From DASSQJ01 sp963726295 (GTDB taxonomy: Bacteria; Actinomycetota; Actinomycetes; Actinomycetales; Dermatophilaceae): 64,000 bases of DNA. The translations under genes and the position numbers were made by a program. Shown one piece after another: positions 19,063 through 28,177 of the stretch; position 1 is the first letter of the stretch, and each line of letters starts with the position of its first letter. Under the pieces are notes generated by a model. It worked only from the letters and a program-made list of their open reading frames with translations, was not told the origin of the DNA and ran no database searches. Where the stretch lies: the NCBI GenBank assembly GCA_963726295.1, contig CAVSBW010000006.1, positions 1 to 64,000 on the forward strand, written 5' to 3'.

Positions 19063-20290
19063 CGGCGTCCTCCTCCGGCTCGGCATCGGCTGGGTCGGAC
19101 CGGTCGTCGGGAGTGATCGACCCCAACGTGACCCGGTAGGCGACGCCGGCGAGCGCCTGGGGGACGTCGTCGGCCACCGCAGCGGTGACGAGCACCTGCT
19201 CGCAGTCGGCGACCAGCCGGGCCAGGCGCTCGCGGCGGCCGGTGTCGAGCTCGGCGAACACGTCGTCGAGCACGAGCACGGGGTCGTCGCCGAGGTCGGT
19301 GCGCAGCAGCTGGAAGGCGGCCAGGCGCAGCCCGAGGGCGAACGACCACGACTCGCCGTGGCTCGCGTACCCCTTCGCCGGCAGCTCGCCCAGGGTGAGC
19401 ACGACGTCGTCGCGGTGCGGCCCCACGAGGCACTGGCCCCGCTCGACCTCCTGCCGGCGCACCTCGGCCAGCGTCGCCACCAGCTCGCCGCGCAGCTCGT
19501 CGACCTCCGGCACCTCACCGGCGGCCAGCCGACCGGCCGTGGCCTCCCGCAGCGACGAGCGGTACGAGACCCGGGCGTCGGACGCGCCGGCGCTCACCTC
19601 GTCGTAGGCCTGCGCGAGGTAGGGGCCCAGGTCGTGGAGCAACCGCAACCGGGCGTAGACCAGGTGCGAGCCGACGTCGGCGAGGCGGTCGTCCCACACC
19701 GAGAGGGTGTGCAGCGCGGCCTCGGCCTGCGCGGGGTCGTCGTCACCGGCTCGGCTTCGCCGGCGGCCCCGTCCGGAGAGGTGGGCCCGGCCCGACTTCA
19801 GCAGGGCCGAGCGCTGCTTGACGACCCGGTCGTACTCCTGCCGGACGGCCGCCCAGCGCGGCTGCCGGGCGACGAGGAGGTCATCGAGGAACCGCCGCCG
19901 CTCGCCGGGGTCGCCCTTGACGAGGGCGAGGTCCTCGGGGGCGAACAGCACGGTGCGCAGCGTGCCGAGCACGTCGCGGGGCCGGCACGGTGACTTGTTG
20001 AGCCGGGCCCGGTTGGCCTTCCCCGGCGTGATCTCCAGCTCGACCATCGTCTCGCGCCCCCGCTCCACGACCGCTCCACGCACGATCGCCCGCTCCGCGC
20101 CGAAGCGCACGAGCGGCGCATCCGTCGCCACCCGGTGGCTCGAGAGGCTCGCGAGGTACCCGATGGCCTCGGCGAGGTTGGTCTTGCCCTGGCCGTTTAG
20201 CCCGACCAGCGTCGTGACCCCCGGCGCGAGCGGGAGCTCGGCCGAGGTGTAGCTGCGGAAGTCGGCGACCGACAGGTGCCGGACGTGCAC
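19049..20290 (-). CDS. recF: DNA replication and repair protein RecF
   Basis: A 413-residue SMC-like ATPase that helps load RecA at single-strand gaps. The Walker A is GLNGQGKT (30-37), the signature region has LVGPHRDDVVL, and the Walker B is PVLVLDDVFAELD. The start GTG 20290 (MHVRHLSVADFRSY) matches family N-termini; a much longer open frame upstream overlaps gnd and is rejected. There are 8 bp between the gnd stop and this start, so it is in one transcript with gnd and dciA. Confidence 0.98.
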   Translation of the reverse strand: MHVRHLSVADFRSYTSAELPLAPGVTTLVGLNGQGKTNLAEAIGYLASLSSHRVATDAPLVRFGAERAIVRGAVVERGRETMVELEITPGKANRARLNKSPCRPRDVLGTLRTVLFAPEDLALVKGDPGERRRFLDDLLVARQPRWAAVRQEYDRVVKQRSALLKSGRAHLSGRGRRRSRAGDDDPAQAEAALHTLSVWDDRLADVGSHLVYARLRLLHDLGPYLAQAYDEVSAGASDARVSYRSSLREATAGRLAAGEVPEVDELRGELVATLAEVRRQEVERGQCLVGPHRDDVVLTLGELPAKGYASHGESWSFALGLRLAAFQLLRTDLGDDPVLVLDDVFAELDTGRRERLARLVADCEQVLVTAAVADDVPQALAGVAYRVTLGSITPDDRSDPADAEPEEDADAAS

Positions 20291-20298
20291 CCGCCCGC

Positions 20299-21345
20299 TC
20301 AGCCCTTCCCGCCGGGGGAGGCGGGACCGGCTGCAACGGCCTTCTTCGCCTTCGCCGCAGCGGCCTTCCGGCCCGGGGGCTTCTCCTTGCGCGCGGCCTT
20401 CTTCGAGGCGGTGTCGGCGCTCGCGACACCGGCGGCGGCCTCGTCGCGCAGCTTCTCGCCCTCGGCGACGGTCATCACCCGGTGCCCGCCGAAGCCACCA
20501 CGCAGGGCGGCCACCGCCTGCATCGTCGGGGACGACTTCTGCCGGGAGGCGAACCGGGCGAACAGCGCCGACGAGATCACCGGCATCGGGACGGCGAGCT
20601 CGATGGCCTCCTCGACCGTCCACCGGCCCTCGCCGGAGTCGCTGGTGTAGTCGGAGACGTTCTCGAGGGTGGGGTTCTCCTCGAGGGCGTCGGCCATCAG
20701 GTCGAGCAACCAGGACCGGACCACGGTGCCGCGGCTCCAGGCCTTGAAGGCGCCGGGGACGTCGTCGACGATGTCCTTCTTCAGCAGCAGCTCGAAGCCC
20801 TCGGCGTACGCGGCCATCAGCCCGTACTCGATGCCGTTGTGCACCATCTTCGTGTAGTGGCCGGCGCCGACCTTGCCGGCGTGCACGAACCCCTCCTCGC
20901 GCGGACCCTCGGGGCGCAGGGCGTCGAAGATCGGCATCGCCCGGCGGACGTTGGCCTTGGAGCCACCGGCCATGAGGCCGTAGCCGTTCTCGAGCCCCCA
21001 GATGCCGCCGGAGACGCCGCAGTCGACGTACCCGATGCCCTTGGGCTTGAGGAGCTTCTCGTTCTCGAAGTCGTCGGTCCACCGGCTGTTGCCGCCGTCG
21101 ATGACGAGGTCACCCTTGTCGAGGAGGTCACCGAGCTTCTCGACGGTCTCGCGGGTGGGCCTGCCGTGCGGCACCATCACCCACACGACGCGGGGGGCGT
21201 CGAGCCTCTTGACGAGGTCGGCGAGGGAGGACGCGTCGGAGACCTGCTTGTTGCGGTCGTACCCGACGACCTCGTGTCCCGCGCGGCGCAGCCGCTCGCG
21301 CATGTTACCGCCCATCTTGCCGAGGCCGATCAGTCCGAGCTGCAT
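20299..21345 (-). CDS. gnd: 6-phosphogluconate dehydrogenase, decarboxylating (short NAD-type)
   Basis: A 348-residue enzyme converting 6-phosphogluconate to ribulose 5-phosphate and CO2. It has the N-terminal dinucleotide site GLIGLGKMGGNM, the substrate motif DGGNSRW and the catalytic region HYTKMVHNGIEYG. Its length fits the short YqeC/Gnd type found between dnaN and recF in actinobacteria. The last ~45 residues are an Ala/Lys-rich tail beyond the enzyme fold. ATG 21345 (MQLGLIGLGKMG) is chosen over an upstream in-frame start; GAAGGAG lies just upstream. Confidence 0.97.
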   Translation of the reverse strand: MQLGLIGLGKMGGNMRERLRRAGHEVVGYDRNKQVSDASSLADLVKRLDAPRVVWVMVPHGRPTRETVEKLGDLLDKGDLVIDGGNSRWTDDFENEKLLKPKGIGYVDCGVSGGIWGLENGYGLMAGGSKANVRRAMPIFDALRPEGPREEGFVHAGKVGAGHYTKMVHNGIEYGLMAAYAEGFELLLKKDIVDDVPGAFKAWSRGTVVRSWLLDLMADALEENPTLENVSDYTSDSGEGRWTVEEAIELAVPMPVISSALFARFASRQKSSPTMQAVAALRGGFGGHRVMTVAEGEKLRDEAAAGVASADTASKKAARKEKPPGRKAAAAKAKKAVAAGPASPGGKG

Positions 21346-21519
21346 GCGGGGGCTCCTTCGGGTCGGTGGTCGAGGCTCCACTCCCCGCAGGCTACTGCGG
21401 GTGGGCGTACGCGTCCCGGCTGCGGCCACCATCCTCCGGGAATCCCCTGGGTCGCCTCGGAAAGGTTGCGGCGCGACCCGCGGGTTTCCCGCCGGGGGCG
21501 AAAAACCTGGGAGGTGGGG

Positions 21520-22653
21520 TCAGGAGGCGAAGCGGACGGGCATCAGGACGTAGCGGTACGAGGTGTCGGCCTCGCCGTCCTCCTCGGCCTGGCCGGAGAG
21601 CACCGCGGGCCGCGATGACTGGGTGAAGGACACCCGGGTGAAGTCGGTGCCCATGACCCCGAGGCCGTCGAGGAGGTAGTGCGGGTTGAACGCGATCTCG
21701 ATCTCGGGGCCGGTGAGCGTGCACTCGACGGCCTCCGACGCCTGGGCGTCGTCACCGGTGCCGGCCTCGATGGCGACCTGCCCGTCGCCGAAGCGCAGGC
21801 GGACGGGGGTGTTGCGTTCGGCGACGAGGGCCACGCGCTTGACCGCCTCGACCAGGTCGGCGGTGCGCACCACGGCCTCGGTGTCGGTGCTCGTGGGGAA
21901 GATAGAGCTGACCTTGGGGTACTCGCCGTCGAGCAGCCGGGTGGTGGTGCGGCGCCGGCCGGCCTCGAAGCCGACCAGCCCGTCGCCGCCGGCGGTCGCC
22001 CCGAGCGCGACGTCGATGGAGCCGCTGGCGCCGAGCGAGCGCGCAGTCTCCGAGAGCGTGCGCGCCGGGATGAGCACCACGTGGTCGACGTCGGTGCTGC
22101 CCGGGTTCCACGTGAGCTCGCGCATGGCCAGGCGGTAGCGGTCGGTTGCGAGCAGGGTCATCCGGTCACCGCTGACCTCGACCCGCACGCCCGTGAGGAT
22201 GGGAAGGGTGTCGCCGCGGTCGGCCGCCACGGACACCTGGCTCACCGCCTGGGTGAAGACGTGGCCGTCGACGGTCCCGCTCGGCTCGGGTGAGCTCGGG
22301 AGGGTGGGATAGTCGTCGGCGGGCATCATCAGCAGGCTGAATCGGCTGGCGCCACAGGTGACCTGGACCTTCGACCCCTCCGTGCCGACGTCGATGGGAC
22401 GGTCGGGCAGGTTGCGGGAGATGTCGGCGAGGAGCCGGCCGAGCACGAGGACGGTGCCGCTCTCGGCCACGTCGGCGGCGACGGTGACCCGCGCCGAGAC
22501 CTCGTAGTCGAAGGCGCTGAGGGTGAGGCTGCCGTCGACGTCGGCCTCGAGGAGGATGCCGGCCAGCACCGGGACCGGCGGGCGTGCGGGCAGTCCGCGG
22601 GCCACCCAGGTGACCGCCTCGGCCAGGACGTCGCGCTCGACGCGGAACTTCAC
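21520..22653 (-). CDS. dnaN: DNA polymerase III beta sliding clamp
   Basis: A 377-residue ring-forming clamp that tethers replicative polymerase to DNA. All three clamp domains are present, from MKFRVERDVLAEAVTWVARG to the C-terminal YRYVLMPVRFAS with the conserved MPVR motif of the peptide-binding pocket. It is followed by gnd after about 170 bp with no gene. Upstream is oriC. Confidence 0.99.
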   Translation of the reverse strand: MKFRVERDVLAEAVTWVARGLPARPPVPVLAGILLEADVDGSLTLSAFDYEVSARVTVAADVAESGTVLVLGRLLADISRNLPDRPIDVGTEGSKVQVTCGASRFSLLMMPADDYPTLPSSPEPSGTVDGHVFTQAVSQVSVAADRGDTLPILTGVRVEVSGDRMTLLATDRYRLAMRELTWNPGSTDVDHVVLIPARTLSETARSLGASGSIDVALGATAGGDGLVGFEAGRRRTTTRLLDGEYPKVSSIFPTSTDTEAVVRTADLVEAVKRVALVAERNTPVRLRFGDGQVAIEAGTGDDAQASEAVECTLTGPEIEIAFNPHYLLDGLGVMGTDFTRVSFTQSSRPAVLSGQAEEDGEADTSYRYVLMPVRFAS

Positions 22654-22944
22654 GGCTTACCGCCCTATCCGGCGCGAGAGGCCGCGCCCATGCGTGTGGT
22701 GCTGGTGGTCGCGCTGCGCCGGGCACCTCCAGGAGCCCCCCTCGCAGGCGGGGACACGACCTTAGTGCACGACCCCCCACACCGGTACCGGTTCTCCGGG
22801 GCCCGGTCCGGGGTGTCGGTCCGAGGTGCCAGGGTCGTGGTCGGGGGACGGGATCCCATTCTTCTGGAACTCTTCGCAGTGGTAGGAGCTGTGGATGCTG
22901 TGGACGCACGGGTGTCGGGGCAGGTCGCGCCGCATGACGGCGGG

Positions 22945-23280
22945 TGTGGACGGCAGGTGGACAAGGCGGTGGACGAGTCGCCGCGGCTGTTGACGGCCAC
23001 CGGGCGTTCACACCGTGTCCACCGGGCCGCGGGGCACCGTCCACCGGGACGGGGAGGCCGTCCACAGTTGTCCACAGGCCCTGTGGACGACTGTGGGTTC
23101 GGGGATATGGAAGACGCCGTCGTCCACAGGGTTTCACCCAGCCGTGGACGGTCGTTCCGCAGCGCGACGGAGCGTGCACGGTCGGGGCGTCGTGCGTGGA
23201 ACCTTCGACACCGGTTGCACACGTGGGTGTGGACAACCTGGGGACAACGGTGTGGGGAGGTCCGTCCTCGTGTGGACGGG
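22945..23280. other. oriC: Chromosomal replication origin (oriC) with DnaA boxes
   Basis: The 700-bp dnaN-dnaA intergenic region carries a cluster of 9-mers matching the actinobacterial DnaA box TTGTCCACA or its reverse. There are exact copies at 23068-23076 (+) and 23228-23236 (-). One-mismatch or close copies include 22956-22964 (-), 23058-23066 (+), 23082-23090 (-), 23120-23128 (+), 23239-23247 (-) and 23271-23279 (-). Position between dnaA and dnaN, box density and absence of genes define it as oriC. No strongly AT-rich 13-mer array is visible; the unwinding site cannot be placed by eye. Confidence 0.92.
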
Positions 23281-23353
23281 GCGGCGTCGGCCGGGCGGGC
23301 GCACCCTGCGGCTCGCGATCCCCCGCGGGAGCCGTCGCGTCGGACGGGAGGTG

Positions 23354-24955
23354 TCAGGCGGACTGCTGCTTGATCCGGTTGGTCAGCTCGGTCACCTGGT
23401 TGTAGATCGCTCGCCGCTCCGCCATCAGCTGGCGGATCTTCTTCTCGGCGTGCATCACCGTGGTGTGGTCGCGTCCGCCGAACTGCTGGCCGATCTTGGG
23501 CAGGGACAGGTCGGTGAGCTCCCGGCACAGGTACATCGCGATCTGCCGCGCGGTCACGAGCACCCGCGAGCGCGACTGCCCCTGGAGGTCGTCGAGGGTG
23601 AGGCCGAAGTACGCCGCGGTCTGGGCCATGATCGTCGCCGGCGTCACCTGGCTCGCCGCGTCGTCGGGGATGAGGTCGCGTAGCACGATCTCGGCGAGGG
23701 ACATGTCGACCGGCTGACGGTTGAGGCTGGCGAACGCGGTGACGCGGATGAGCGCCCCCTCGAGTTCGCGGATGTTCGTCGAGATCCGGGAGGCGATGAA
23801 CTCGAGCACGTCGTCGGGCACCGAGAGGCGCTCCTGGATGGCCTTCTTGCGGAGGATGGCGATCCGCGTCTCGAGGTCGGGTGGCTGGACGTCGGTGAGC
23901 AGGCCCATCTCGAAGCGCGAGCGCATCCGGCTCTCGAAGCCGCTGAGCAGCTTCGGGGGGACGTCGCTGGTGATGACGACCTGCTTGTTGGCGTTGTGCA
24001 GGGTGTTGAAGGTGTGGAAGAACTCCTCCTGCGTCTGCACCTTGCCCTGGAGGAACTGGATGTCGTCGATGAGCAGCACGTCGACGTCGCGGTACCGGCG
24101 CTGGAAGTTCGCGGCCTTGTCGTCGCGGATGGAGTTGATGAAGTCGTTGGTGAACTCCTCGGAGTTCACGTACCGCACCTTGACGTGCGGGAACAGGTGC
24201 CGGGCGTAGTGCCCGATGGCGTGGAGCAGGTGGGTCTTGCCGAGCCCGGAGTCGCCGTAGACGAAGAGCGGGTTGTAGGCCTTGGCCGGAGCCTCGGCGA
24301 CGGCCACGGCGGCGGCGTGCGCGAACCGGTTGCTAGCCCCGATGACGAAGGTGTCGAACGTGTACTTGGGGTTGAGGCGGGTGACCTCGACCTGCTCGGG
24401 AACCTGGGCGCCGGACCGCTGGCGGCGCATCCCGGGGACCGCCACCAGCGGGGCGCCGTCGGTGGCCTCCGCGCCGGGGGGAGCGCTGACCGTGGCCTGG
24501 GCGTGGTCGCCGTCGTCCTCGCCGGTGTCGATGTCGTCCAGCTGGGCCCGCCGGTCGGCCGCGCGCCGGTCGTGGCCGTCCTCGTCGAGCAGGGTCGACG
24601 AGCCCTGCCCGTCAGGGTCGTCCCGGAACGGTGAGGGTGCTGCCGCGGCCTCCTGGCCGTCGCCGGCGGGGACGGGGTCGGCACCGGGGATCTCCCCGAG
24701 AGAGGGGTCGACGGTCACCGCGAGCCGCACCTCGCGGCCGAGCTGCTCCCCGAGGGTGCTGGCGACGCGGTCACGCAGCCGGGTCTCGACGATGTCCTTG
24801 GTGAAGTCGTTGGGGACGGCGATGAGCGCGGTGTCGTCCAGCAGCCCGACCAGCCGGGCGAGGGAGAGGAAGGCCCGCTGCTGCACGGGGACGCCGTCGG
24901 CGTCGAGGGCCTCGAGCGTGGTGCGCCACAGCTGCGCCATCGATGCGTCCGGCAC
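23354..24955 (-). CDS. dnaA: Chromosomal replication initiator DnaA
   Basis: A 533-residue AAA+ initiator that binds DnaA boxes and opens oriC. Domain I spans the N-terminal ~90 residues. A long acidic, low-complexity domain II follows. Domain III has Walker A GDSGLGKTHLL, Walker B LLIDDIQF and the sensor motifs. Domain IV ends with the DnaA signature GGRDHTTVMHAEKKI. GTG 24955 follows AGGAAAGGACGG; ATG 24940 five codons later is an alternative. The promoter (TTGCGA-17-TACGGT) lies about 100 bp upstream, with DnaA boxes between promoter and gene, so autoregulation is likely. Confidence 0.98.
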   Translation of the reverse strand: MPDASMAQLWRTTLEALDADGVPVQQRAFLSLARLVGLLDDTALIAVPNDFTKDIVETRLRDRVASTLGEQLGREVRLAVTVDPSLGEIPGADPVPAGDGQEAAAAPSPFRDDPDGQGSSTLLDEDGHDRRAADRRAQLDDIDTGEDDGDHAQATVSAPPGAEATDGAPLVAVPGMRRQRSGAQVPEQVEVTRLNPKYTFDTFVIGASNRFAHAAAVAVAEAPAKAYNPLFVYGDSGLGKTHLLHAIGHYARHLFPHVKVRYVNSEEFTNDFINSIRDDKAANFQRRYRDVDVLLIDDIQFLQGKVQTQEEFFHTFNTLHNANKQVVITSDVPPKLLSGFESRMRSRFEMGLLTDVQPPDLETRIAILRKKAIQERLSVPDDVLEFIASRISTNIRELEGALIRVTAFASLNRQPVDMSLAEIVLRDLIPDDAASQVTPATIMAQTAAYFGLTLDDLQGQSRSRVLVTARQIAMYLCRELTDLSLPKIGQQFGGRDHTTVMHAEKKIRQLMAERRAIYNQVTELTNRIKQQSA

Positions 24956-25016
24956 TGCGTCCGCCGTCCTTTCCTGGCTGCCCCTGGTGGTGCGCACCGA
25001 ACCTCGGCACGTGGCG

Positions 25017-25080
25017 CTGTCCACACCGTTGTCCACAGGGTGTGGGTTCGCACCGTAGACACTCGCGCGGCGTGTCGCAA
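25017..25080 (-). promoter_or_regulatory. dnaA promoter with DnaA boxes
   Basis: On the minus strand TTGCGA (25075-25080) is separated by 17 bp from TACGGT (25052-25057), a good vegetative promoter. Downstream, in the expected leader, are an exact TTGTCCACA at 25029-25037 and a close match at 25017-25025 on the plus strand, positioned for DnaA to repress its own gene. Confidence 0.75.
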
Positions 25081-25148
25081 GGCGCGGGCCTGCGGGGTCC
25101 GTGAGATCCTAAGGGTTTCCAGGTGCCGTCGGGGCCGGGTCCACAGGT

Positions 25149-25178
25149 TTGGTCGACTCGTCCTCCCTCGGGTACCGT
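25149..25178 (+). promoter_or_regulatory. rpmH promoter
   Basis: TTGGTC (25149-25154) and TACCGT (25173-25178) with an 18-bp spacer form a vegetative-type promoter directed at rpmH, leaving a leader of about 165 nt. It is divergent from the dnaA promoter. Confidence 0.65.
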
Positions 25179-25348
25179 TGGCAGGTCTGTGGGTCGGCTG
25201 TTTTTCGCCTGCCCGTGACGAGGAACCACCACCGGGTCGCCCGCGATCGACGGGGTGGGGTCGCGCGCACGGGTCTGCCGATGGCAGCCGACCCGTCACC
25301 CCACGACCCCGGGCCACTGCGGCCCGTGCCGACGCGAAAGAGATGACC

Positions 25349-25486
25349 GTGAGCAAGCGGACCTTCCAGCCGAACAACCGCCGTCGCGCCAAGACGCACG
25401 GCTTCCGCCTGCGGATGCGCACCCGCGCCGGCCGCTCCATCCTGGCCAACCGCCGCCGCAAGGGCCGGGCCGAGCTCTCGGCCTGA
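25349..25486 (+). CDS. rpmH: 50S ribosomal protein L34
   Basis: A 45-residue, strongly basic ribosomal protein reading SKRTFQPNNRRRAKTHGFRL, with the typical RMRTRAGRSILANRRRKGR end. GTG 25349 is chosen because AAAGAG lies 6 nt upstream; the ATG at 25343 is too close to that site. It is followed 7 bp later by rnpA, the conserved pairing. Confidence 0.97.
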   Translation: MSKRTFQPNNRRRAKTHGFRLRMRTRAGRSILANRRRKGRAELSA

Positions 25487-25493
25487 GGCCCCG

Positions 25494-25859
25494 GTGCTGC
25501 CGGCGCCCAACCGCCTGCGCGAGCGGGCGCAGTTCACGTCGGCGGTCCGAGGCTCCGGGAGCACACGGGCCGGGTCGCGACTCCTCGTGGTCCACGCCAC
25601 CACCGCCGATGCGCGGACGGGTCAACCGCCGCGTGTCGGCTTCGTCGTGTCCAGGGCCGTGGGTGGCGCCGTGGTTCGGAACCGCACGAAGCGCCGGCTC
25701 CGAGCACTCGTGGCCGGGCGTCTTGACCGGCTTCCGCGGGGCGCCGACGTGGTGGTGCGGGCAAATCCCGGCGCCGGCGCGGCATCGTCCATGGAACTCG
25801 AGGCGGCTCTTGAAACGTTGTGGGACAAGGTGATTCGGAGAATGGAAGGTGCGTCGTGA
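25494..25859 (+). CDS. rnpA: Ribonuclease P protein component
   Basis: A 121-residue protein subunit of RNase P, which with the M1 RNA matures tRNA 5' ends. The signature VVRNRTKRRLRALV is present, as is the RLRERAQFTSAVRGSG start. It begins with GTG and overlaps yidD by 4 bp, in the conserved rpmH-rnpA-yidD-yidC order. Confidence 0.97.
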   Translation: MLPAPNRLRERAQFTSAVRGSGSTRAGSRLLVVHATTADARTGQPPRVGFVVSRAVGGAVVRNRTKRRLRALVAGRLDRLPRGADVVVRANPGAGAASSMELEAALETLWDKVIRRMEGAS

Positions 25860-26185
25860 GTGTGGGCAGGCTGCTGGCGCGCCCGCTGGTGTGGCTGATC
25901 CGGCTCTACCAGCGGATGATCAGCCCGATGCGTCCGCCGACGTGCCGTTACTACCCCTCGTGCTCGTCGTACGCGGTGACCGCCCTCGAGCGGTTCGGGG
26001 TGGTGCGGGGCGGCTGGATGGCCGCACGTCGCCTCGGTCGCTGCCACCCGTGGACGCCCGGCGGTGTCGACCACGTGCCCGATCGCGACCCGGTGACCGG
26101 CGCCCCGGTGCCAGGCACCACCGGGCCCAAGCCCTACCGTCCCGCCGCGACTGACACCCCGGCCGAGCGGCCCCTCATCCCCTGA
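25856..26185 (+). CDS. yidD: Membrane protein insertion efficiency factor YidD
   Basis: A 109-residue protein with the YidD core RLYQRMISPMRPPTCRYYPS, then CSSYAVTALERFG, containing the conserved cysteines, and the HPWTPGGVDHVPD region. An amphipathic N-terminal helix attaches it to the membrane, where it assists YidC/Sec insertion. GTG 25856 overlaps the rnpA stop and has GGAAGG upstream. Confidence 0.95.
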   Translation: MSVGRLLARPLVWLIRLYQRMISPMRPPTCRYYPSCSSYAVTALERFGVVRGGWMAARRLGRCHPWTPGGVDHVPDRDPVTGAPVPGTTGPKPYRPAATDTPAERPLIP

Positions 26186-26243
26186 CCACCGTCACCTCCG
26201 GGTGACGCCCACCCCGGCTCCGGCCGGCCCGACGAAGGACACC

Positions 26244-27245
26244 ATGGGCGACCTGTTCAACTCCATCATTGGCCCGATCGAGTGGCTCGTGGCCTGGATC
26301 ATGTACGGCTTCCACCAGGGGCTCACCGCCCTGGGGATGCCGGCGGCCGGCGGCTGGACGTGGACCCTGTCCATCGTCGGGCTCGTCATCGTCATGCGGG
26401 CCGCGATGATCCCGCTCTTCGTGAAGCAGATCAAGGCATCGCGCAAGATGCAGATGATCCAGCCCGAGCTGCAGAAGATCCAGAAGAAGTACAAGGGCAA
26501 GAACGACCCGGAGTCTCGTCAGGCCATGACGCAGGAGACGATGGAGCTCTACCGGAAGGAGAACACCAACCCGTTCTCCTCCTGCCTCCCGATCCTCATC
26601 CAGTCCCCGTTCTTCTTCGGGCTCTTCCGTGTGCTGCACGGGCTGCAGGACGTCGCGACGGGGGCCAAGGCCCCGATCGGTCCCATCACCCAGCCGGTGG
26701 CCGCCCAGGCCGAGTCGGCGACCATCTTCGGTGCCCAGCTGTCCGACACCTTCCTGGGGTCGGACTCGATCAACGTCAAGATCGTCACCGTTGTCCTCAT
26801 CGTGCTGATGTCGGCCACGACATTCACGACGCAGCGACAGCTGATGACCAAGAACATGCCGGCGTCGGCGCTGGACAGCCCGTTCGCCCGTCAGCAGAAG
26901 ATGCTGCTCTACGCCCTCCCCGTGATCTTCGCGGTGTCCGGCGTGAACTTCCCGATCGGTGTCCTCATCTACTGGTTGACCACCAACCTGTGGTCGATGA
27001 CCCAGCAGTTCTACGTGATCCGCCGGATGCCGGCTCCCGGCTCGGCGGCGGAGAAGGCGTACCACGAGCGCCTGGCGAAGCGCGGAAAGCCGATTCCGGG
27101 GGCGGCGCGGAAGAACGTCGACAGCGACGACGAGGCCGCGGTGAGCCCCGTGCAGGATCGCGGCCAGCGCCAGCAGCCCAAGTCGAAGAAGCGAGCCAAG
27201 AAGAAGGGCGGGCCGAACCAGGCCCCGGGCACCTCGCAGCCGTAG
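26244..27245 (+). CDS. yidC: Membrane protein insertase YidC
   Basis: A 333-residue Oxa1/Alb3-type insertase without the large periplasmic domain, as usual in Gram-positive bacteria. The first helix (IEWLVAWIMYGFHQGLTALG) is followed by the hydrophilic hairpin with the conserved Arg (VIVMRAAMIPLFVKQIKASR), and then further helices. The tail is Lys/Arg-rich. ATG 26244 has GAAGGA upstream. It belongs to the rpmH-rnpA-yidD-yidC-jag run. Confidence 0.97.
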   Translation: MGDLFNSIIGPIEWLVAWIMYGFHQGLTALGMPAAGGWTWTLSIVGLVIVMRAAMIPLFVKQIKASRKMQMIQPELQKIQKKYKGKNDPESRQAMTQETMELYRKENTNPFSSCLPILIQSPFFFGLFRVLHGLQDVATGAKAPIGPITQPVAAQAESATIFGAQLSDTFLGSDSINVKIVTVVLIVLMSATTFTTQRQLMTKNMPASALDSPFARQQKMLLYALPVIFAVSGVNFPIGVLIYWLTTNLWSMTQQFYVIRRMPAPGSAAEKAYHERLAKRGKPIPGAARKNVDSDDEAAVSPVQDRGQRQQPKSKKRAKKKGGPNQAPGTSQP

Positions 27246-27311
27246 GTGCCGAGCGCCGGCGCAGCCGGCCCCCCATCCCCGAGATCCCTTTCGAGTGCCC
27301 TGGAGGACCCG

Positions 27312-28157
27312 ATGAGCAACGAGACCACGCCGGTGGAGACCGGCACCGCAGCCGACACCGCGGACGACACCGCGACCGACGCCACCGTCGCACCTACCGC
27401 CGAAGCGGACGCGGTGGACGCGGGGAAGGACATCGCCTCAGAGGAGGGGGCGCCGACGGACGCGGCGCCGGCGGACGGTGCCGAGGCCACGGACGAGAGC
27501 GGCCTCGAGGCTGGCGGGGGGGCAGGCGCGGGGGAGTCGCCGGCCACGGTGCCGGCGACCGATGACCTCGCCGCCGAGCCGTCGACGGAGACGAGTTCCG
27601 AGACCCGTGACGACGTGGACGACGTGGGCGACGCGGATGACGCGGGCGACGCGGGCGGCGCTCGGGCGAAGAGCGGGGGGTCCGGTCGCCGCGGACAGCT
27701 TGAGCGCGAGGGTGAGGTCGCGGCCGACTTCCTGGAGACGCTCCTGGACATCTGCGACCTCGACGGCGACCTGGATGTCGACATCGATGGCGACCGCGCT
27801 GCGGTGGCCATCGTCGACAGCGACGAGGGGCGCGTGCCCCGCCGCCTCGTCGGCCAGGACGGCCAGGTCCTTGAGGCACTCCAGGAGCTAACCCGGCTGG
27901 CGGTGCAGTCAGAGACGGGAGAGCGCACCCGGTTGATGCTGGATGTCGCCGGACACCGTGCGGAGCGTCGTTCGGAGCTGGTGGCGCTGGCCAAGGAGGC
28001 CATCGAAGAGGTGCGGTCGACCGGTGAGCGCCGCTCGCTCACCCCGATGTCCGCGTTCGAGCGCAAGGTCGTCCACGACGAGGTCCTGGCAGCGGGTCTG
28101 GTCTCCGAGTCCGAGGGCAGCGAGCCGCGACGGTTCGTCGTCATCTCCCTGTCGTGA
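27312..28157 (+). CDS. jag: Jag/KhpB RNA-binding protein
   Basis: A 281-residue protein. The first ~130 residues are acidic low-complexity (Ala/Asp/Glu/Thr). The rest contains a KH domain (RRLVGQDGQVLEALQELTRL) and an R3H domain (ALAKEAIEEVRSTGERRSLT, then PMSAFERKVVHDEV). KhpB partners with KhpA in RNA binding linked to cell elongation in Gram-positive bacteria. The start ATG 27312 follows GGAGG. Confidence 0.93.
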   Translation: MSNETTPVETGTAADTADDTATDATVAPTAEADAVDAGKDIASEEGAPTDAAPADGAEATDESGLEAGGGAGAGESPATVPATDDLAAEPSTETSSETRDDVDDVGDADDAGDAGGARAKSGGSGRRGQLEREGEVAADFLETLLDICDLDGDLDVDIDGDRAAVAIVDSDEGRVPRRLVGQDGQVLEALQELTRLAVQSETGERTRLMLDVAGHRAERRSELVALAKEAIEEVRSTGERRSLTPMSAFERKVVHDEVLAAGLVSESEGSEPRRFVVISLS

Positions 28158-28163
28158 GGCGAC

Positions 28164-28177
28164 GTTTCACGTGAAAC
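28164..28177. promoter_or_regulatory. parS: parS site 1 (overlaps the rsmG start)
   Basis: Exact GTTTCACGTGAAAC, the ParB-binding centromere core. The likely rsmG start codon (GTG 28171) lies inside the site. Confidence 0.92.

Noticed and set aside
19063..21082. A much longer recF start upstream of GTG 20290
   Set aside because: It would overlap gnd almost completely in another frame. RecF homologues begin at the MHVRHLSV-type N-terminus.
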